A stretch of DNA of 64,000 bases from [Zimmermannella] alba NBRC 15616 (GTDB lineage Bacteria > Actinomycetota > Actinomycetes > Actinomycetales > Microbacteriaceae). Location: positions 163,100 through 227,099 of the forward strand of contig NZ_BCSO01000002.1 in the NCBI RefSeq assembly GCF_001570905.1. The letters are read 5' to 3'. Of this stretch, positions 53,325 through 62,562 are shown in pieces. Position 1 is the stretch's first letter, and each line of letters begins with the position of its first letter. Below the pieces are notes generated by a model. That model made no database searches, was not told the DNA's origin, and worked only from the letters and a program-made list of their open reading frames with translations. The position numbers and the translations under genes were made by a program.

Positions 53325-55762
53325 GCCGCCACACGAAGACGCCCGCCACGCGAACGCGGATTGCGGACGATATGGAAGCACGCGGCTCATGGATGGTGGA
53401 GCTCTCCGCCGGCCTCGTCATCGGGGCTGCGCTCGTCGTCATCCGCCCCGTGCTCAGCGGTGACGCCTGGTTCGCGCCGGGCATCGGTCTCCTCGTCGCG
53501 GTGCTCGCCGTGGCCGCGCTCGTACGCAGCATCACCGCTTCGTCGCTCACTGCGACGCTCACGGCGCTCGGTGCCGGGTTCGTGGGCCTGTGGATCGTGT
53601 CCTCCCTCGACGGCGGGGCCGGGTCACCACTCGACTGGGGGAATGCCCTCGCCGCGGCGGGCGCGCAGCTGCTCTCGGACACGCCACCGCTGCGCGAAAC
53701 ACCCGGCACGAGACTCATCCTCCACAGCCTCATCGTGGTGGTCGCGACGCTCGTCGACCTCCTGGCGCTCGGCGCAGTGCTCGGCACGGCAGCCCTCGCA
53801 CCGGTGCTGCTCGTGTTGGCGGTGCCGCTGGTTGCCAGCGCGAGTGGTCCCGTCCCGCCGATCGACGCAGCGCCGCTCGTTGTCCTGAGCGTCGCGCTCG
53901 CGTTCTACCTCGTCACGACACAGATGTGGCGTCGAAGGATCGCGGATGCGGCCCTCGCTGACGAAGGCTTCCTCGTGGACGGGCGCGGCGTTGCCGGCTT
54001 TGGCGGTGCGATCGCGCTCACCGCAGCGGCCATCGTCGCGGGTCTCGTCGGCGTGCAGCTGCTGCCCGCCCCGAGCGGACTGCCGATGTTCCGGCAAGAG
54101 GGCCCGAGCTCGCTCTCCTCAAACCGTGTGAATCCGATCATCGACCTGGGTGACGATCTGCGCCGACCCACCCCGGTCAACGTCTTCCAGTACGCGACGA
54201 CCACCACGAGCGGCGAGCTGCCGTACTTCTCACTCGTGACGCTCGGGGATCTTCCCGATGACGCGAGCGAATGGCGCCCGCGCGAGCCTGACCCGGCCAC
54301 CGCCATCACGGTGCAGAGCGGCCAGGAACTCCCTCGCGACGCGCAGCTTGACCCGGGCGCGGCACCAGCCACCGTGACGACGGGCCTTGTCATTCAGCGC
54401 GGTACGAGCGCATACCTCCCGATCCCCGGCAATCCCCGCGTCATCGACGGGCTTCACGGTGAGTACCTTCTCGATGCTGCGAGCGGTGACACGCACGAGA
54501 TGAATGGTGACGCTCCCTCGCAGGTGCTTGAGGTGCGCTCGGAACTCCCGCTCGGCAGCCCGACACTGGCGAGCGGCGCAGCCCTCGAGGTGCCGCCGGA
54601 GCTTGCCACCTACACCACGCTTCCCGAGAGCCCTGAACTCGAGGCCATCCAGGCCGCGCTTGACGGCGCGACGACCCCGGGCGCGAACCCCTACGAGCGT
54701 GCCCTCGAGATGCAGCAGTGGCTCGCGAACAGCGGCGAGTTCCGGTACTCCCTGACAGCGCCCGTTTCCTCGGAATACGATGGTTCAAACCTTGCCGGTA
54801 TCGCTACCTTCCTCGACGCAAAGTCCGGATACTGCGTGCACTTCGCCTCGACCATGGCGGTGAGCGCGCGCCTGCTCGGCATCCCGAGCCGCATCGTCGT
54901 CGGCTTTACGCCCGGTGAACGGGCGGGCGAGAACAGCGAAGGCCAGACGCTCTACCAGGTCTCGAGCAAGGACTTCCACGCCTGGGCTGAGCTCTACGTC
55001 CCGCACATGGGCTGGGTGCCCTACGAGGCGACCCCCGCCGACGGCGTGGGCACGCTCACCGCGACCGACCCGAACGCTCCCGAGGAATCGCCCGCACCGA
55101 CCGTCACGCAGACCGTGACCGCGACGCCCACGCCGAGTGAGGTGCCCGCGGGCTCGCCGACGCCGGACGCGACTGAGGTCGGCGACAGCGAGGGTGCGGC
55201 TGCTCCCGCACCGGCAGAGAAGGCTGCGCCTGCCGCGTTGCCGATGCCGGTCATCCTCACCCTGGTCGGCATCGTCCTCGCACTCGCGCTGCTCGTCGCG
55301 TTGCCTGGCATCCGCCGAGCGATGCGTCTCCGACGCCTGCGTGCGCTCGTCCTGGGTGATGCACACGATGAGGCGATGACACCCGGTAAGGCCGCGTGGC
55401 GAGCCGTGACCGATCGCGCGAGCGAGCTGCAGCTGGAGACGCGGCTTGAACGCGTGACGCCCGCGCTCGCCTCAGCACGGCTCCAAGAACTCCTCGAGGA
55501 ACACCCAGTCGCGCAGGCCGCGCTCGAACGCCTGCAGCAGCTCACCGAGCGTGCCCGCTTTGCCCGCCCTGAACAGCGAACCGAGGGCGCGGGGGAGGCA
55601 GCCTGGGCAGATGTCGAATGCGTTCGCACGGCGCTCGCTGAGATCGCAGGCCCGCAGGCCGCCCGACGTGCCATGCTCATGCCGCCGAACACGGAGGGCC
55701 CACGTCTCCGGCAACGTCTTCGCCGGAGTTGGCGCAGGATGCAGCGGAGACGACGCCGATGA
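53321..55762 (+). CDS. TgpA-like membrane transglutaminase (copy 2)
   Basis: This 813-residue protein has several N-terminal membrane helices (about 25-250), an extracytoplasmic transglutaminase core (about 450-580), another membrane helix near 635-655 and a cytoplasmic tail. The catalytic Cys is present in SGYCVHFASTMAVSARLLG (C505) and the His in DFHAWAELY (H553). The Asp position is Glu (E569, in PYEATP), which may still work. Compared with copy 1 this is the potentially active enzyme. It could cross-link or process surface proteins. It overlaps recG by ATGA, so it drives or shares recG transcription. Confidence 0.87.
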   Translation: MSRHTKTPATRTRIADDMEARGSWMVELSAGLVIGAALVVIRPVLSGDAWFAPGIGLLVAVLAVAALVRSITASSLTATLTALGAGFVGLWIVSSLDGGAGSPLDWGNALAAAGAQLLSDTPPLRETPGTRLILHSLIVVVATLVDLLALGAVLGTAALAPVLLVLAVPLVASASGPVPPIDAAPLVVLSVALAFYLVTTQMWRRRIADAALADEGFLVDGRGVAGFGGAIALTAAAIVAGLVGVQLLPAPSGLPMFRQEGPSSLSSNRVNPIIDLGDDLRRPTPVNVFQYATTTTSGELPYFSLVTLGDLPDDASEWRPREPDPATAITVQSGQELPRDAQLDPGAAPATVTTGLVIQRGTSAYLPIPGNPRVIDGLHGEYLLDAASGDTHEMNGDAPSQVLEVRSELPLGSPTLASGAALEVPPELATYTTLPESPELEAIQAALDGATTPGANPYERALEMQQWLANSGEFRYSLTAPVSSEYDGSNLAGIATFLDAKSGYCVHFASTMAVSARLLGIPSRIVVGFTPGERAGENSEGQTLYQVSSKDFHAWAELYVPHMGWVPYEATPADGVGTLTATDPNAPEESPAPTVTQTVTATPTPSEVPAGSPTPDATEVGDSEGAAAPAPAEKAAPAALPMPVILTLVGIVLALALLVALPGIRRAMRLRRLRALVLGDAHDEAMTPGKAAWRAVTDRASELQLETRLERVTPALASARLQELLEEHPVAQAALERLQQLTERARFARPEQRTEGAGEAAWADVECVRTALAEIAGPQAARRAMLMPPNTEGPRLRQRLRRSWRRMQRRRRR

Positions 55763-57939
55763 ACGCATCCGCCAGCGTGCTCGACGCCCCGCTCTCGACG
55801 TTCCTCGGGGAACGGGCCGCGGAATCCTTTGCGAAGAGCTTCGGCATCACAACCATCGACGAGCTCCTCTGGCACACGCCACGCCGTTACGCGAAGCGCG
55901 GGGAACTCACCGCCCTCGACGAGCTCCCCGTCGGCGACCACGTCTCGATCGTCGCCGAAGTACGCAAGGTGACCGAGCGGCGGATGCGATCCCGCGGCGG
56001 CTCGCTCCTTGAAGCGACGATCACTGATGGTCGCGGCTACATCACGCTCACCTTCTTCAACCAGGCCTGGCGCTCCCGCGAGCTCCAGCCCGGTGTGCGC
56101 GGCATCTTCTCCGGCAAGGTAGGCCGATACAAGGGCCTCGCGCAGCTCGCCCACCCCGACTACGAGCTCTTTGATGAGCTCGAATTGGATGCGAGCGATG
56201 CGCGCGCAAAGCGGTGGGCGGATGAACTCATCCCCATTTACCCCGCTTCGAAGCGCCTGCAGAGCTGGCAGGTGCAGGAGGCCGTGAAGCTCGTCCTCGG
56301 CGAGGTCACGGACATCCCCGATCCGGTGCCGGTGGAGCTGCGTCGTTCGAACGGTCAGCTCACCCTCGACGAGGCCTTTCGCCGCATCCACCAGCCGGTC
56401 CGCTTCTCCGACGTTGCCGCCGCGAAGGAGGCCCTCAGAGCAACCGAGGCCTTCGTGTTCCAGACCGCGCTCCTCGAGCAGCGGCAGCTCCTGCGTCAGA
56501 ACGCCGCCTTCCCGAGGCGTCGCCGCGGTGGGGGAGTGCTCGACCAGTTCGACGCGAGCCTGCCGTTCGAGCTCACGAACGATCAGCGCACGACCGGTGA
56601 GGTGATCGCCCGCGAGCTTGCCCAGGATGAAGCCATGCAGCGACTCGTGCAGGGCGAGGTCGGATCGGGCAAGACGCTCGTCGCGATCCGAGCCATGCTG
56701 CAAACCGCGGAAGACGGCGGCCAATCCGCGCTGCTCGCGCCGACCGAGGTGCTTGCCGCACAGCACTACCGTTCAGTCATCGAATCCCTCGGGCCAGAGC
56801 TCTGCACGAAGCTCCTGCCGACACTCCTCACCGGCTCCCTCCCCACAAGCGAGCGACGTCGGGCGCTCCTTCGCATTGCCTCGGGCGACGCCAAACTCGT
56901 CATCGGCACCCACGCGCTCCTCGGTGAGAAGGTGAGCTTCGCAGACCTCGGGCTCGTCATCGTCGACGAACAACATCGCTTCGGCGTCGAACAGCGTGAG
57001 GCGCTGCGTCAGCGCGCAGGGCACCCGCCGCACCTCCTCGTGCTCACCGCGACGCCCATCCCGCGCACGGTCGCCATGACTGTGTTTGGTGACCTCGACG
57101 TCTCGACGATCGCCGAGCTTCCGGGCGGCCGCCAGGGCATCGAGAGCTTCGTGGTCGCCGCGGCAGAGCGACCGCACTGGTTGGAGCGCGCGTGGGATCG
57201 CGTCGTGGAAGAGCTCGATGCTGGACGGCAAGCCTTCGTCGTGTGCTCCGCGATCTCCCGCGACGAGTCAGAAACGGACGCTGAACCGGAACTGCCGACC
57301 GAGCAGGATGAGGCAGCGCCGCTCCCGCCACCAGCCACCGTCGAAGACACCGTGGAACTCCTCCGTGCGATGCCGCGATTCGCGGGCAAGTGCATCGAAG
57401 CCGTCCACGGCAAGCTCTCCGCCGACGAGAAGGACGAGCGGATGCGGGCCTTCGCCGCGGGCCGCATCGACGTCATCGTCGCCACCACCGTCATCGAGGT
57501 GGGCGTCAACGTGCCGAACGCGAGCGTCATGATCGTGCTCGACGCCGACCGTTTCGGTGTCTCCCAGCTCCACCAGCTGCGCGGACGCGTCGGCCGCGGC
57601 AGCCATCCGGGCCTGTGTCTGCTCGTCACGAACGCGCTCCCGGACACTCCCGCGCGCGAACGCGTCGAAGCGGTCGCGAGCACGCTCGACGGGTTCCTCC
57701 TCGCCGAAGAAGATCTTCGCCTCCGCAAGGAAGGCAATGTCCTCGGCGCCGCGCAATCTGGTGGTGCCAGTTCGCTTCGCATCCTGCGCGTCGTGGATGA
57801 CGCAGAGACCATCATCGAGGCACGGGCCCGCGCCGCCGAGGTGCTCGAAGGTGACCCGACGCTCGAGAACCACCCCGAACTCCGCTCCGCCATCAACCGT
57901 GTGAGCTCGAGCGAGCGAGCCTTCCTCGGTGCCTCCTGA
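55759..57939 (+). CDS. recG: ATP-dependent DNA helicase RecG
   Basis: The 726-residue helicase remodels stalled forks and recombination intermediates. A wedge/OB domain (about 50-150) is followed by helicase motifs: GEVGSGKTLVA (about 300, Walker A), LAPTEVLAAQH, VIVDEQHRFGVEQR (about 400, DExH type), LTATPIPRT, then ATTVIEVGVNVPNA and QLRGRVGRG in the second RecA-like domain. The ATG at 55759 overlaps the transglutaminase stop. Length is normal for RecG. Confidence 0.96.
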   Translation: MNASASVLDAPLSTFLGERAAESFAKSFGITTIDELLWHTPRRYAKRGELTALDELPVGDHVSIVAEVRKVTERRMRSRGGSLLEATITDGRGYITLTFFNQAWRSRELQPGVRGIFSGKVGRYKGLAQLAHPDYELFDELELDASDARAKRWADELIPIYPASKRLQSWQVQEAVKLVLGEVTDIPDPVPVELRRSNGQLTLDEAFRRIHQPVRFSDVAAAKEALRATEAFVFQTALLEQRQLLRQNAAFPRRRRGGGVLDQFDASLPFELTNDQRTTGEVIARELAQDEAMQRLVQGEVGSGKTLVAIRAMLQTAEDGGQSALLAPTEVLAAQHYRSVIESLGPELCTKLLPTLLTGSLPTSERRRALLRIASGDAKLVIGTHALLGEKVSFADLGLVIVDEQHRFGVEQREALRQRAGHPPHLLVLTATPIPRTVAMTVFGDLDVSTIAELPGGRQGIESFVVAAAERPHWLERAWDRVVEELDAGRQAFVVCSAISRDESETDAEPELPTEQDEAAPLPPPATVEDTVELLRAMPRFAGKCIEAVHGKLSADEKDERMRAFAAGRIDVIVATTVIEVGVNVPNASVMIVLDADRFGVSQLHQLRGRVGRGSHPGLCLLVTNALPDTPARERVEAVASTLDGFLLAEEDLRLRKEGNVLGAAQSGGASSLRILRVVDDAETIIEARARAAEVLEGDPTLENHPELRSAINRVSSSERAFLGAS

Positions 57940-57966
57940 CGGCCACTCGTGAGTCTCATCGTCACG

Positions 57967-57972
57967 TATCCT
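57967..57972 (+). promoter_or_regulatory. -10 box upstream of the copper block membrane gene
   Basis: TATCCT lies seven bases before the ATG at 57980, again suggesting a leaderless transcript and the start of a new unit after recG. Confidence 0.4.
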
Positions 57973-57979
57973 TGAGGGA

Positions 57980-58609
57980 ATGTCTGCGCAGCCTGAGTCC
58001 CGGAGCGCGCGTCACCAGTTGACGCGCGGATGGCTGGCTGCGCTCGCGGCCACGAGCCCCGCAGCGCTCTCGCACGGCCTCGCAGATGGCCACGCTGTCG
58101 CGCCGTTGCCGCTCGCCGTGGCACTCGTGCTCGCGGCGTGCGTGTGTGTGCCGCTTGTGGGGCGCCGGATCTCGAAGCTCCGCATGACGACGGCAGTCCT
58201 CGCCTCCCAGGCCCTCTTCCACGGCCTCTTCGCGATCGCCGGACACTGCTCACCCTTGCAGCTCGCAGACGTCGCCGGCCACGCACATCACGGCACCGGC
58301 CTGGATGCCTACACACTCGCCGCAATGGCCGAGCACGCCCAGCCGGTCGTGGCCCCGAGCCTCCTGATGCTCCTCGGCCACCTCGCCGCGGCCGTCCTCA
58401 CACTTGCCGCCCTCTGGTACGCCGAGCGTCTCGCTCGCGCGATCCTCAGTACGGCCTTCAACGTCGTCGCCCGCCTCGTGGCGCTTCTCACCCCGGTCCG
58501 CCCCATCTCGGCGGCCCGGATGCTGCCGGTGGCGACGAATTCGACGGGGTGGCCGACCGTGCACGCCCCACGTCTTGGTGGACTCCGTGGCCCACCGGTG
58601 CTGGTCTAA
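57980..58609 (+). CDS. Multi-pass membrane protein of the copper block, function unknown
   Basis: The 209-residue protein has about four hydrophobic segments (about 16-30, 39-60, 70-85 and 118-140) and many His residues facing the same regions (HGLADGH, FHGLFAIAGHC, GHAHHGTG, AEHAQP). His in and between membrane helices suggests metal handling. I recognise no named family. It is followed by CopC-like, PCuAC and DyP genes on the same strand, so a role in copper uptake or delivery is likely by context only. Confidence 0.65.
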   Translation: MSAQPESRSARHQLTRGWLAALAATSPAALSHGLADGHAVAPLPLAVALVLAACVCVPLVGRRISKLRMTTAVLASQALFHGLFAIAGHCSPLQLADVAGHAHHGTGLDAYTLAAMAEHAQPVVAPSLLMLLGHLAAAVLTLAALWYAERLARAILSTAFNVVARLVALLTPVRPISAARMLPVATNSTGWPTVHAPRLGGLRGPPVLV

Positions 58610-58664
58610 CCACAACACGTGGACTCGTGCGCGCGCTCACCTGCGAGGCCGCACGGCTCGAACC

Positions 58665-58681
58665 CTCCCCACGATGGGGAG
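58665..58681 (+). promoter_or_regulatory. Possible metal-repressor operator before copC
   Basis: CTCCCC-N5-GGGGAG (58665-58670, 58676-58681) is a G/C-tract palindrome 41 bases before the CopC-like start, in a 112-bp gap. CsoR-type copper repressors bind G/C-tract pseudo-palindromes. The match is only in kind. Confidence 0.3.
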
Positions 58682-58721
58682 CTGTGACCTTACACCTGAA
58701 CCCACGACACCCGGAGACCCA

Positions 58722-59411
58722 ATGTCGACGTCTTTGCGTCTGTACTCTGCCCGACTTCGCGCGACCCTCACCGCGCTCGTGCTGGGGCTTGCCGCTCTCA
58801 TCGCGTGCGTCCCCGCAACACCAGCGAACGCACACGATGTCCTCCTCGAGAGCAGCATCGTGGAGGGATCTGAGTTGGATGTGGCGCCGTCCGAATGGAC
58901 GCTCCGCTTCAACAACGAGGTGCTCAACGTCGGCTCGGAGGCGGCTCTTGTCGGCCCCGACGGTGCCACGATCACCCTCGGCCAGCCCGCCTTTGACCGC
59001 GACCGTGTCACCTTCACGGTGCCCGCGCTCGCGAAGGGCGACTACACGGCCAATTGGCGCGTTGTTTCGAGTGACGGACACCCCATCTCGGGCAGCATCC
59101 CCTTCACCGTCACGGTGGGGGAGCCGTCCGCAACAAGTGCCGCCACCACGGCAGGATCCACGGCGCCTGACGCATCCAGCACCGCCCCCGCGGGCGATGC
59201 GAACGCGTCGCAGCAGCCGAACGACGGAACGGTCGCGGGCCTGCCAATGCCGCTCGCCATCACGGCAACGGCCATCGGGTTCATCGTCATCCTCGGCGCC
59301 GGTATCGCCTTCGTCATGAAGGGCCGCCACCAGGATGACCTTCCCCTGCGAACCGCACCCGAGAGCCGTCAGGCAGAACGCCCGGCCTCGGATGACACGA
59401 AAGAGAACTAG
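58722..59411 (+). CDS. CopC-like copper-binding exported protein
   Basis: The 229-residue protein has a signal peptide cleaved at ANA before HDVLLESS, giving an N-terminal His typical of CopC/YobA copper(II) sites. The CopC beta-sandwich (about 36-125) includes LDVAPSEWTLRFNNEV and VVSSDGHPISGSIPFTV with a second His. A Ser/Thr/Ala linker and a C-terminal membrane helix (about 175-200) follow, which anchors it outside the membrane, and then a short cytoplasmic tail. The ATG at 58722 has GGAG upstream. It is four bases before the PCuAC gene. Confidence 0.9.
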   Translation: MSTSLRLYSARLRATLTALVLGLAALIACVPATPANAHDVLLESSIVEGSELDVAPSEWTLRFNNEVLNVGSEAALVGPDGATITLGQPAFDRDRVTFTVPALAKGDYTANWRVVSSDGHPISGSIPFTVTVGEPSATSAATTAGSTAPDASSTAPAGDANASQQPNDGTVAGLPMPLAITATAIGFIVILGAGIAFVMKGRHQDDLPLRTAPESRQAERPASDDTKEN

Positions 59412-59414
59412 AAC

Positions 59415-60092
59415 ATGAACACCTTCCCGATCTCGATCCGCCGCAGCGCAGCAGCCCTCGCCCTCGCGAGCGTGTGTGCCCTCGGCGTGACCGCCTGCGC
59501 GAGCGATGCCCCGGTCTCACCGGCCGCCGATGCAACGACGTCGAACACGGATGCCGCTGTCGGCCACCAGGAGAACGGCGCCACCGTCACGGTGACGGAC
59601 CCCTGGATCAAGGCCACCGACGGGCACATGACCGGTGTCTTCGGCACGATCAAGAACAACTCGGATACCCCGCTCACGATTGAGGCCGTCGACTTCGACG
59701 GTGCCGGCAAGGTCGAACTGCACGAGACGGTCATCGGCCAGGACGGCTCCTCGGTCATGCAGCCCGCTGAAGATGGTTTCACGATCCCTGCTGGCGGTGA
59801 GTTCAAGCTCGAACCGGGCGCGAACCACATCATGCTCATGGACCTCTCGAAGCCGATCGAAGTGGGCGCCAGCTACGACCTCACCATCCACTTCAACGAC
59901 GGCAGCACAACGACCATGACCGCCATCGCCAAGGAGTACACGGGGGCCCAGGAGAGCTACGCACCCGACGGCAGCCTCACGAACGGCGGCCACGGCGCAG
60001 GTCACGAGGGCCACGGCGACATGGCTGGTCACGACGGCCACGGCGACATGGCTGGCCACGGTGACATGGCAAGCGAGACGCCCGCATCTTGA
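59415..60092 (+). CDS. PCuAC-family copper chaperone lipoprotein with His/Met-rich tail
   Basis: The 225-residue lipoprotein has a signal ending at LGVTAC (Cys28) and a PCuAC (DUF461) domain. Its Cu(I) ligands are visible as GHMTGVFGTI, LHETV, SVMQPAEDGF and NHIMLMDL, the H...M...H-x-M pattern. The last ~30 residues repeat GHGDMAGH, which adds further metal ligands. Family members deliver copper to cytochrome oxidase. Its stop overlaps the DyP start. Confidence 0.92.
   Translation: MNTFPISIRRSAAALALASVCALGVTACASDAPVSPAADATTSNTDAAVGHQENGATVTVTDPWIKATDGHMTGVFGTIKNNSDTPLTIEAVDFDGAGKVELHETVIGQDGSSVMQPAEDGFTIPAGGEFKLEPGANHIMLMDLSKPIEVGASYDLTIHFNDGSTTTMTAIAKEYTGAQESYAPDGSLTNGGHGAGHEGHGDMAGHDGHGDMAGHGDMASETPAS
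60004..60069 (+). repeat. Tandem repeats encoding the His/Met tail of the PCuAC protein
   Basis: Near-identical ~24-27-bp units encode GHGDMAG about three times, with small substitutions. Copy number may vary between strains. Confidence 0.7.
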
Positions 60093-61396
60093 GTGAGGCC
60101 ACGGGTGTGGATGGCGTGAGCCCTGACGAAACCCGTGTCGACGAGTCTGCGGTGGCTGAGCACTCGCTCAGCCGCCGCGGCTTCGTCCGCATGCTGGGAT
60201 GGGGCGGAGCCGGTGCCACGGCTGCCCTCGGCGGCCGTGCCGCAGTGGATGCCGTCGCGCAGCAATCCGCGCCGAGCCCTGACGAGCTTGCTCGAGCGGC
60301 AGCCTTCGCCTTCGAAACCGCGACGATCGAATCGGGCCATCAGCCCGGTATCGCCACGCCGCAGCAGGCGCACGCGAGCTTCATCGCCTTCGATCTGGAT
60401 GCCTCGCTGACAGCATCCCGCATCAAGGCGCTTCTGCAGATCCTCACTGACGACAGTGCGCGCCTCATGACGGGCACGGCACCGATCGCCGACCAGGAAC
60501 CCGAAATGGCGGGCGATCCCGCCGGGCTCACGGTCACGATGGGATACGGGCCGGGCCTTGTCGACCGCGTGAACCCGGTGGCGAAGCCGAGCTGGCTGAA
60601 GTCGCTCCCGGGCTACAAGATCGACAAGCTCGAGGACCGCTGGAGCGGCGGCGACTTCCTCCTGCAGATCTGCGCCGACGACCCGATCACCTTGGCACAC
60701 GCGCGGCGCGTACTCCTCAAGGACGCCCGCGCCTTCACAACGGTGCGCTGGGTGCAGGACGGCTTCCTTGGCGCTCGCGGCGCCCGCGTCACCGGGACGA
60801 CGATGCGGAACCTTTTCGGGCAGCTCGACGGCACCGTGAACCCACGCACGAGCGAAGACCTCGGCCAGGTCGTGTGGATCGGCTCAGATTCGGGGGAGCC
60901 TGCGTGGCTCCACGGCGGCTCGAGCCTCGTCATCCGCCGCATCAGCATGGACCTCGAACGCTGGGATGAAGTGGACCGCCCCGGCCGCGAAGCCTCGATC
61001 GGGCGACGGCTCGACTCGGGCGCCCCACTCACGGGCACGACCGAGCACGACGCGCCCGACTTTGAGGCGCGCACCCCGCAGGGCTTCCACGTCATCGGGC
61101 CGGCCGCGCACATCCGCCGGGCTCGCGGCGATGGAGCCGAACGGATCCTGCGTCGTCCCTACAACTACGACACCGCGCTCTCGGGCGCTGCCGGAAGCGG
61201 TGCCCAGGTGAACGACTCGGGTCTCATTTTTGCGGCCTATCAGGCGAATCCTGAGAAGCAGTTCGCGCCCATGCAGGCGCGGCTCGCCGAAGCAGACCTC
61301 CTCAATACGTGGACGACGCCGATTGGTTCTGCCGTGTTCGCGATTCCAGGACTTGGGGAACTCGGTGAGATCCCAGGGAAGGCGCTCTTCGAATGA
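60089..61396 (+). CDS. DyP-type heme peroxidase, Tat-exported (EfeB-like)
   Basis: The 435-residue protein has a Tat signal SRRGFVRMLGWGGAGATAAL (about 28-47) and a DyP domain with the GXXDG motif in FGQLDGTVNPR (catalytic Asp, about 249-259) and a proximal heme His in AAHIRRARGDGAERI (about 342). YNYDTALSGAAGSGAQ and DSGLIFAAYQANPEKQF complete the C-terminus. It should be folded with heme before export. The TTG start at 60089 overlaps the PCuAC stop; a later GTG is possible. It closes the copper block; DyP genes often accompany PCuAC/CopC in actinobacteria. Confidence 0.92.
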   Translation: MSEATGVDGVSPDETRVDESAVAEHSLSRRGFVRMLGWGGAGATAALGGRAAVDAVAQQSAPSPDELARAAAFAFETATIESGHQPGIATPQQAHASFIAFDLDASLTASRIKALLQILTDDSARLMTGTAPIADQEPEMAGDPAGLTVTMGYGPGLVDRVNPVAKPSWLKSLPGYKIDKLEDRWSGGDFLLQICADDPITLAHARRVLLKDARAFTTVRWVQDGFLGARGARVTGTTMRNLFGQLDGTVNPRTSEDLGQVVWIGSDSGEPAWLHGGSSLVIRRISMDLERWDEVDRPGREASIGRRLDSGAPLTGTTEHDAPDFEARTPQGFHVIGPAAHIRRARGDGAERILRRPYNYDTALSGAAGSGAQVNDSGLIFAAYQANPEKQFAPMQARLAEADLLNTWTTPIGSAVFAIPGLGELGEIPGKALFE

Positions 61397-61410
61397 TCAG
61401 CCATGTCTCG

Positions 61411-61416
61411 TAGGCT
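61411..61416 (+). promoter_or_regulatory. -10 box of leaderless coaD
   Basis: TAGGCT lies six bases before the ATG at 61423, and no Shine-Dalgarno is present. Confidence 0.45.
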
Positions 61417-61422
61417 GCCCGC

Positions 61423-61932
61423 ATGAGCAAGGTTGCAGTCCTTCCGGGATCGTTTGACCCGGTGACCCTCGGCCATCTTGACGTCATCGCTCGTGCGGCG
61501 ACCATCTTCGATCAGGTGCACGTCGTCGTCGTCCATAACCCGGACAAGCACGCGCTCTTGCCGATCGCTCGCCGCGTGGAACTCATCCAGTCGGCGATCG
61601 CCGAGGCGGGGATTCCCGGTGACGTCCGTGTGGCGTCGTGGGCGATGGGCCTGCTCGTCGACTTCTGCACGCAGGTTGATGCGGACGTCATCGTGAAGGG
61701 GCTGCGATCTGCGCAGGACGTCGCCTACGAGACCCCCATGTCGATCGTGAACAAGAACCTTGCCGGGATCGACACGGTGTTCCTCCTCACCGATCCGGCG
61801 CACGCACACGTGTCGAGTTCGCTCGTGAGGCAGGTGTCGTCGCTCGGTGGGGATGTGGGGCCGTACGTGCCGAAGGTCGTGAAGGACTTCCTCCAAGGTG
61901 GCATGGACCCCCACATCGAACTCGGCAAGTGA
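61423..61932 (+). CDS. coaD: Phosphopantetheine adenylyltransferase
   Basis: The 169-residue nucleotidyltransferase converts 4'-phosphopantetheine and ATP to dephospho-Co[16 protein letters not shown] (8-22) holds the (T/H)xGH motif. [26 protein letters not shown] and [11 protein letters not shown] follow in the usual places. It begins a set (coaD-DUF177-rpmF-rnc-mutM) conserved across actinobacteria. Confidence 0.96.
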   Translation: MSKVAVLPGSFDPVTLGHLDVIARAATIFDQVHVVVVHNPDKHALLPIARRVELIQSAIAEAGIPGDVRVASWAMGLLVDFCTQVDADVIVKGLRSAQDVAYETPMSIVNKNLAGIDTVFLLTDPAHAHVSSSLVRQVSSLGGDVGPYVPKVVKDFLQGGMDPHIELGK

Positions 61933-61947
61933 TCGGATCAAGATCGC

Positions 61948-61953
61948 TAGACT
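61948..61953 (+). promoter_or_regulatory. -10 box of leaderless DUF177 gene
   Basis: TAGACT lies six bases before the GTG at 61960. The same hexamer and spacing serve the PucR-family gene at 1253. Confidence 0.45.
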
Positions 61954-61959
61954 CGCAGG

Positions 61960-62490
61960 GTGAGTACGTCCCCCTTTGTCGTGAATGTCGCGACCATCAT
62001 CCGTAAGCCCGGTTCCATGCGCGAGCTCGAACTCGACCTCGACCTGCCCGAGCGGATGGGTGAGGGCGTGGCGAAACTCGACAAGGGATCGCCCCTCGAA
62101 ATCGACCTCAAGCTCGAGACGCTGCACGACGGCATCCTTGCGTCTGGCGCCGCCCGCGGCACCATGACCGCCGAGTGCGTCCGCTGCCTCGACCCCATCG
62201 AGGAAGAACTCGAGGTCGATTTTGCTGAGCTGTTCGCGTATGCTCAGGACGAAGCGTTCGAATATTTGGTTCACGACGACACGGTCGACCTTGAACCTCC
62301 GATTCGCGACGCGGTCGTGCTTGCCCTGCCTTTCCAGCCGGTCTGCACACCGGATTGCCTCGGCCTCGACCCAGCAACGGGGGAGAAGCTCACGGAACCA
62401 CTTCCTGAGCCGAGCGAGTCGATTGATCCGCGATGGGCCGCGCTCGAGCAGTTTGGACGCGAGGGCAACACGTCCGAGGGCGACGATTAG
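61960..62490 (+). CDS. DUF177 (YceD-family) protein
   Basis: The 176-residue protein has the DUF177 layout: GSMRELELDLDLPE near the start, GTMTAECVRCLDPIEEEL (about 67-84) with the first Cys pair, and QPVCTPDCLGLDPATGEKL (about 126-144) with the second. The four Cys may bind zinc. YceD proteins are encoded before rpmF in most bacteria and are linked to 23S rRNA or ribosome assembly. It is 72 bases before rpmF. Confidence 0.92.
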   Translation: MSTSPFVVNVATIIRKPGSMRELELDLDLPERMGEGVAKLDKGSPLEIDLKLETLHDGILASGAARGTMTAECVRCLDPIEEELEVDFAELFAYAQDEAFEYLVHDDTVDLEPPIRDAVVLALPFQPVCTPDCLGLDPATGEKLTEPLPEPSESIDPRWAALEQFGREGNTSEGDD

Positions 62491-62562
62491 CCCACACTCC
62501 GCCAGGCACTCAACGGTGCCGCGGAACCCCAAGACCCAAAATATTCAAGAGAGGTAGCCACC

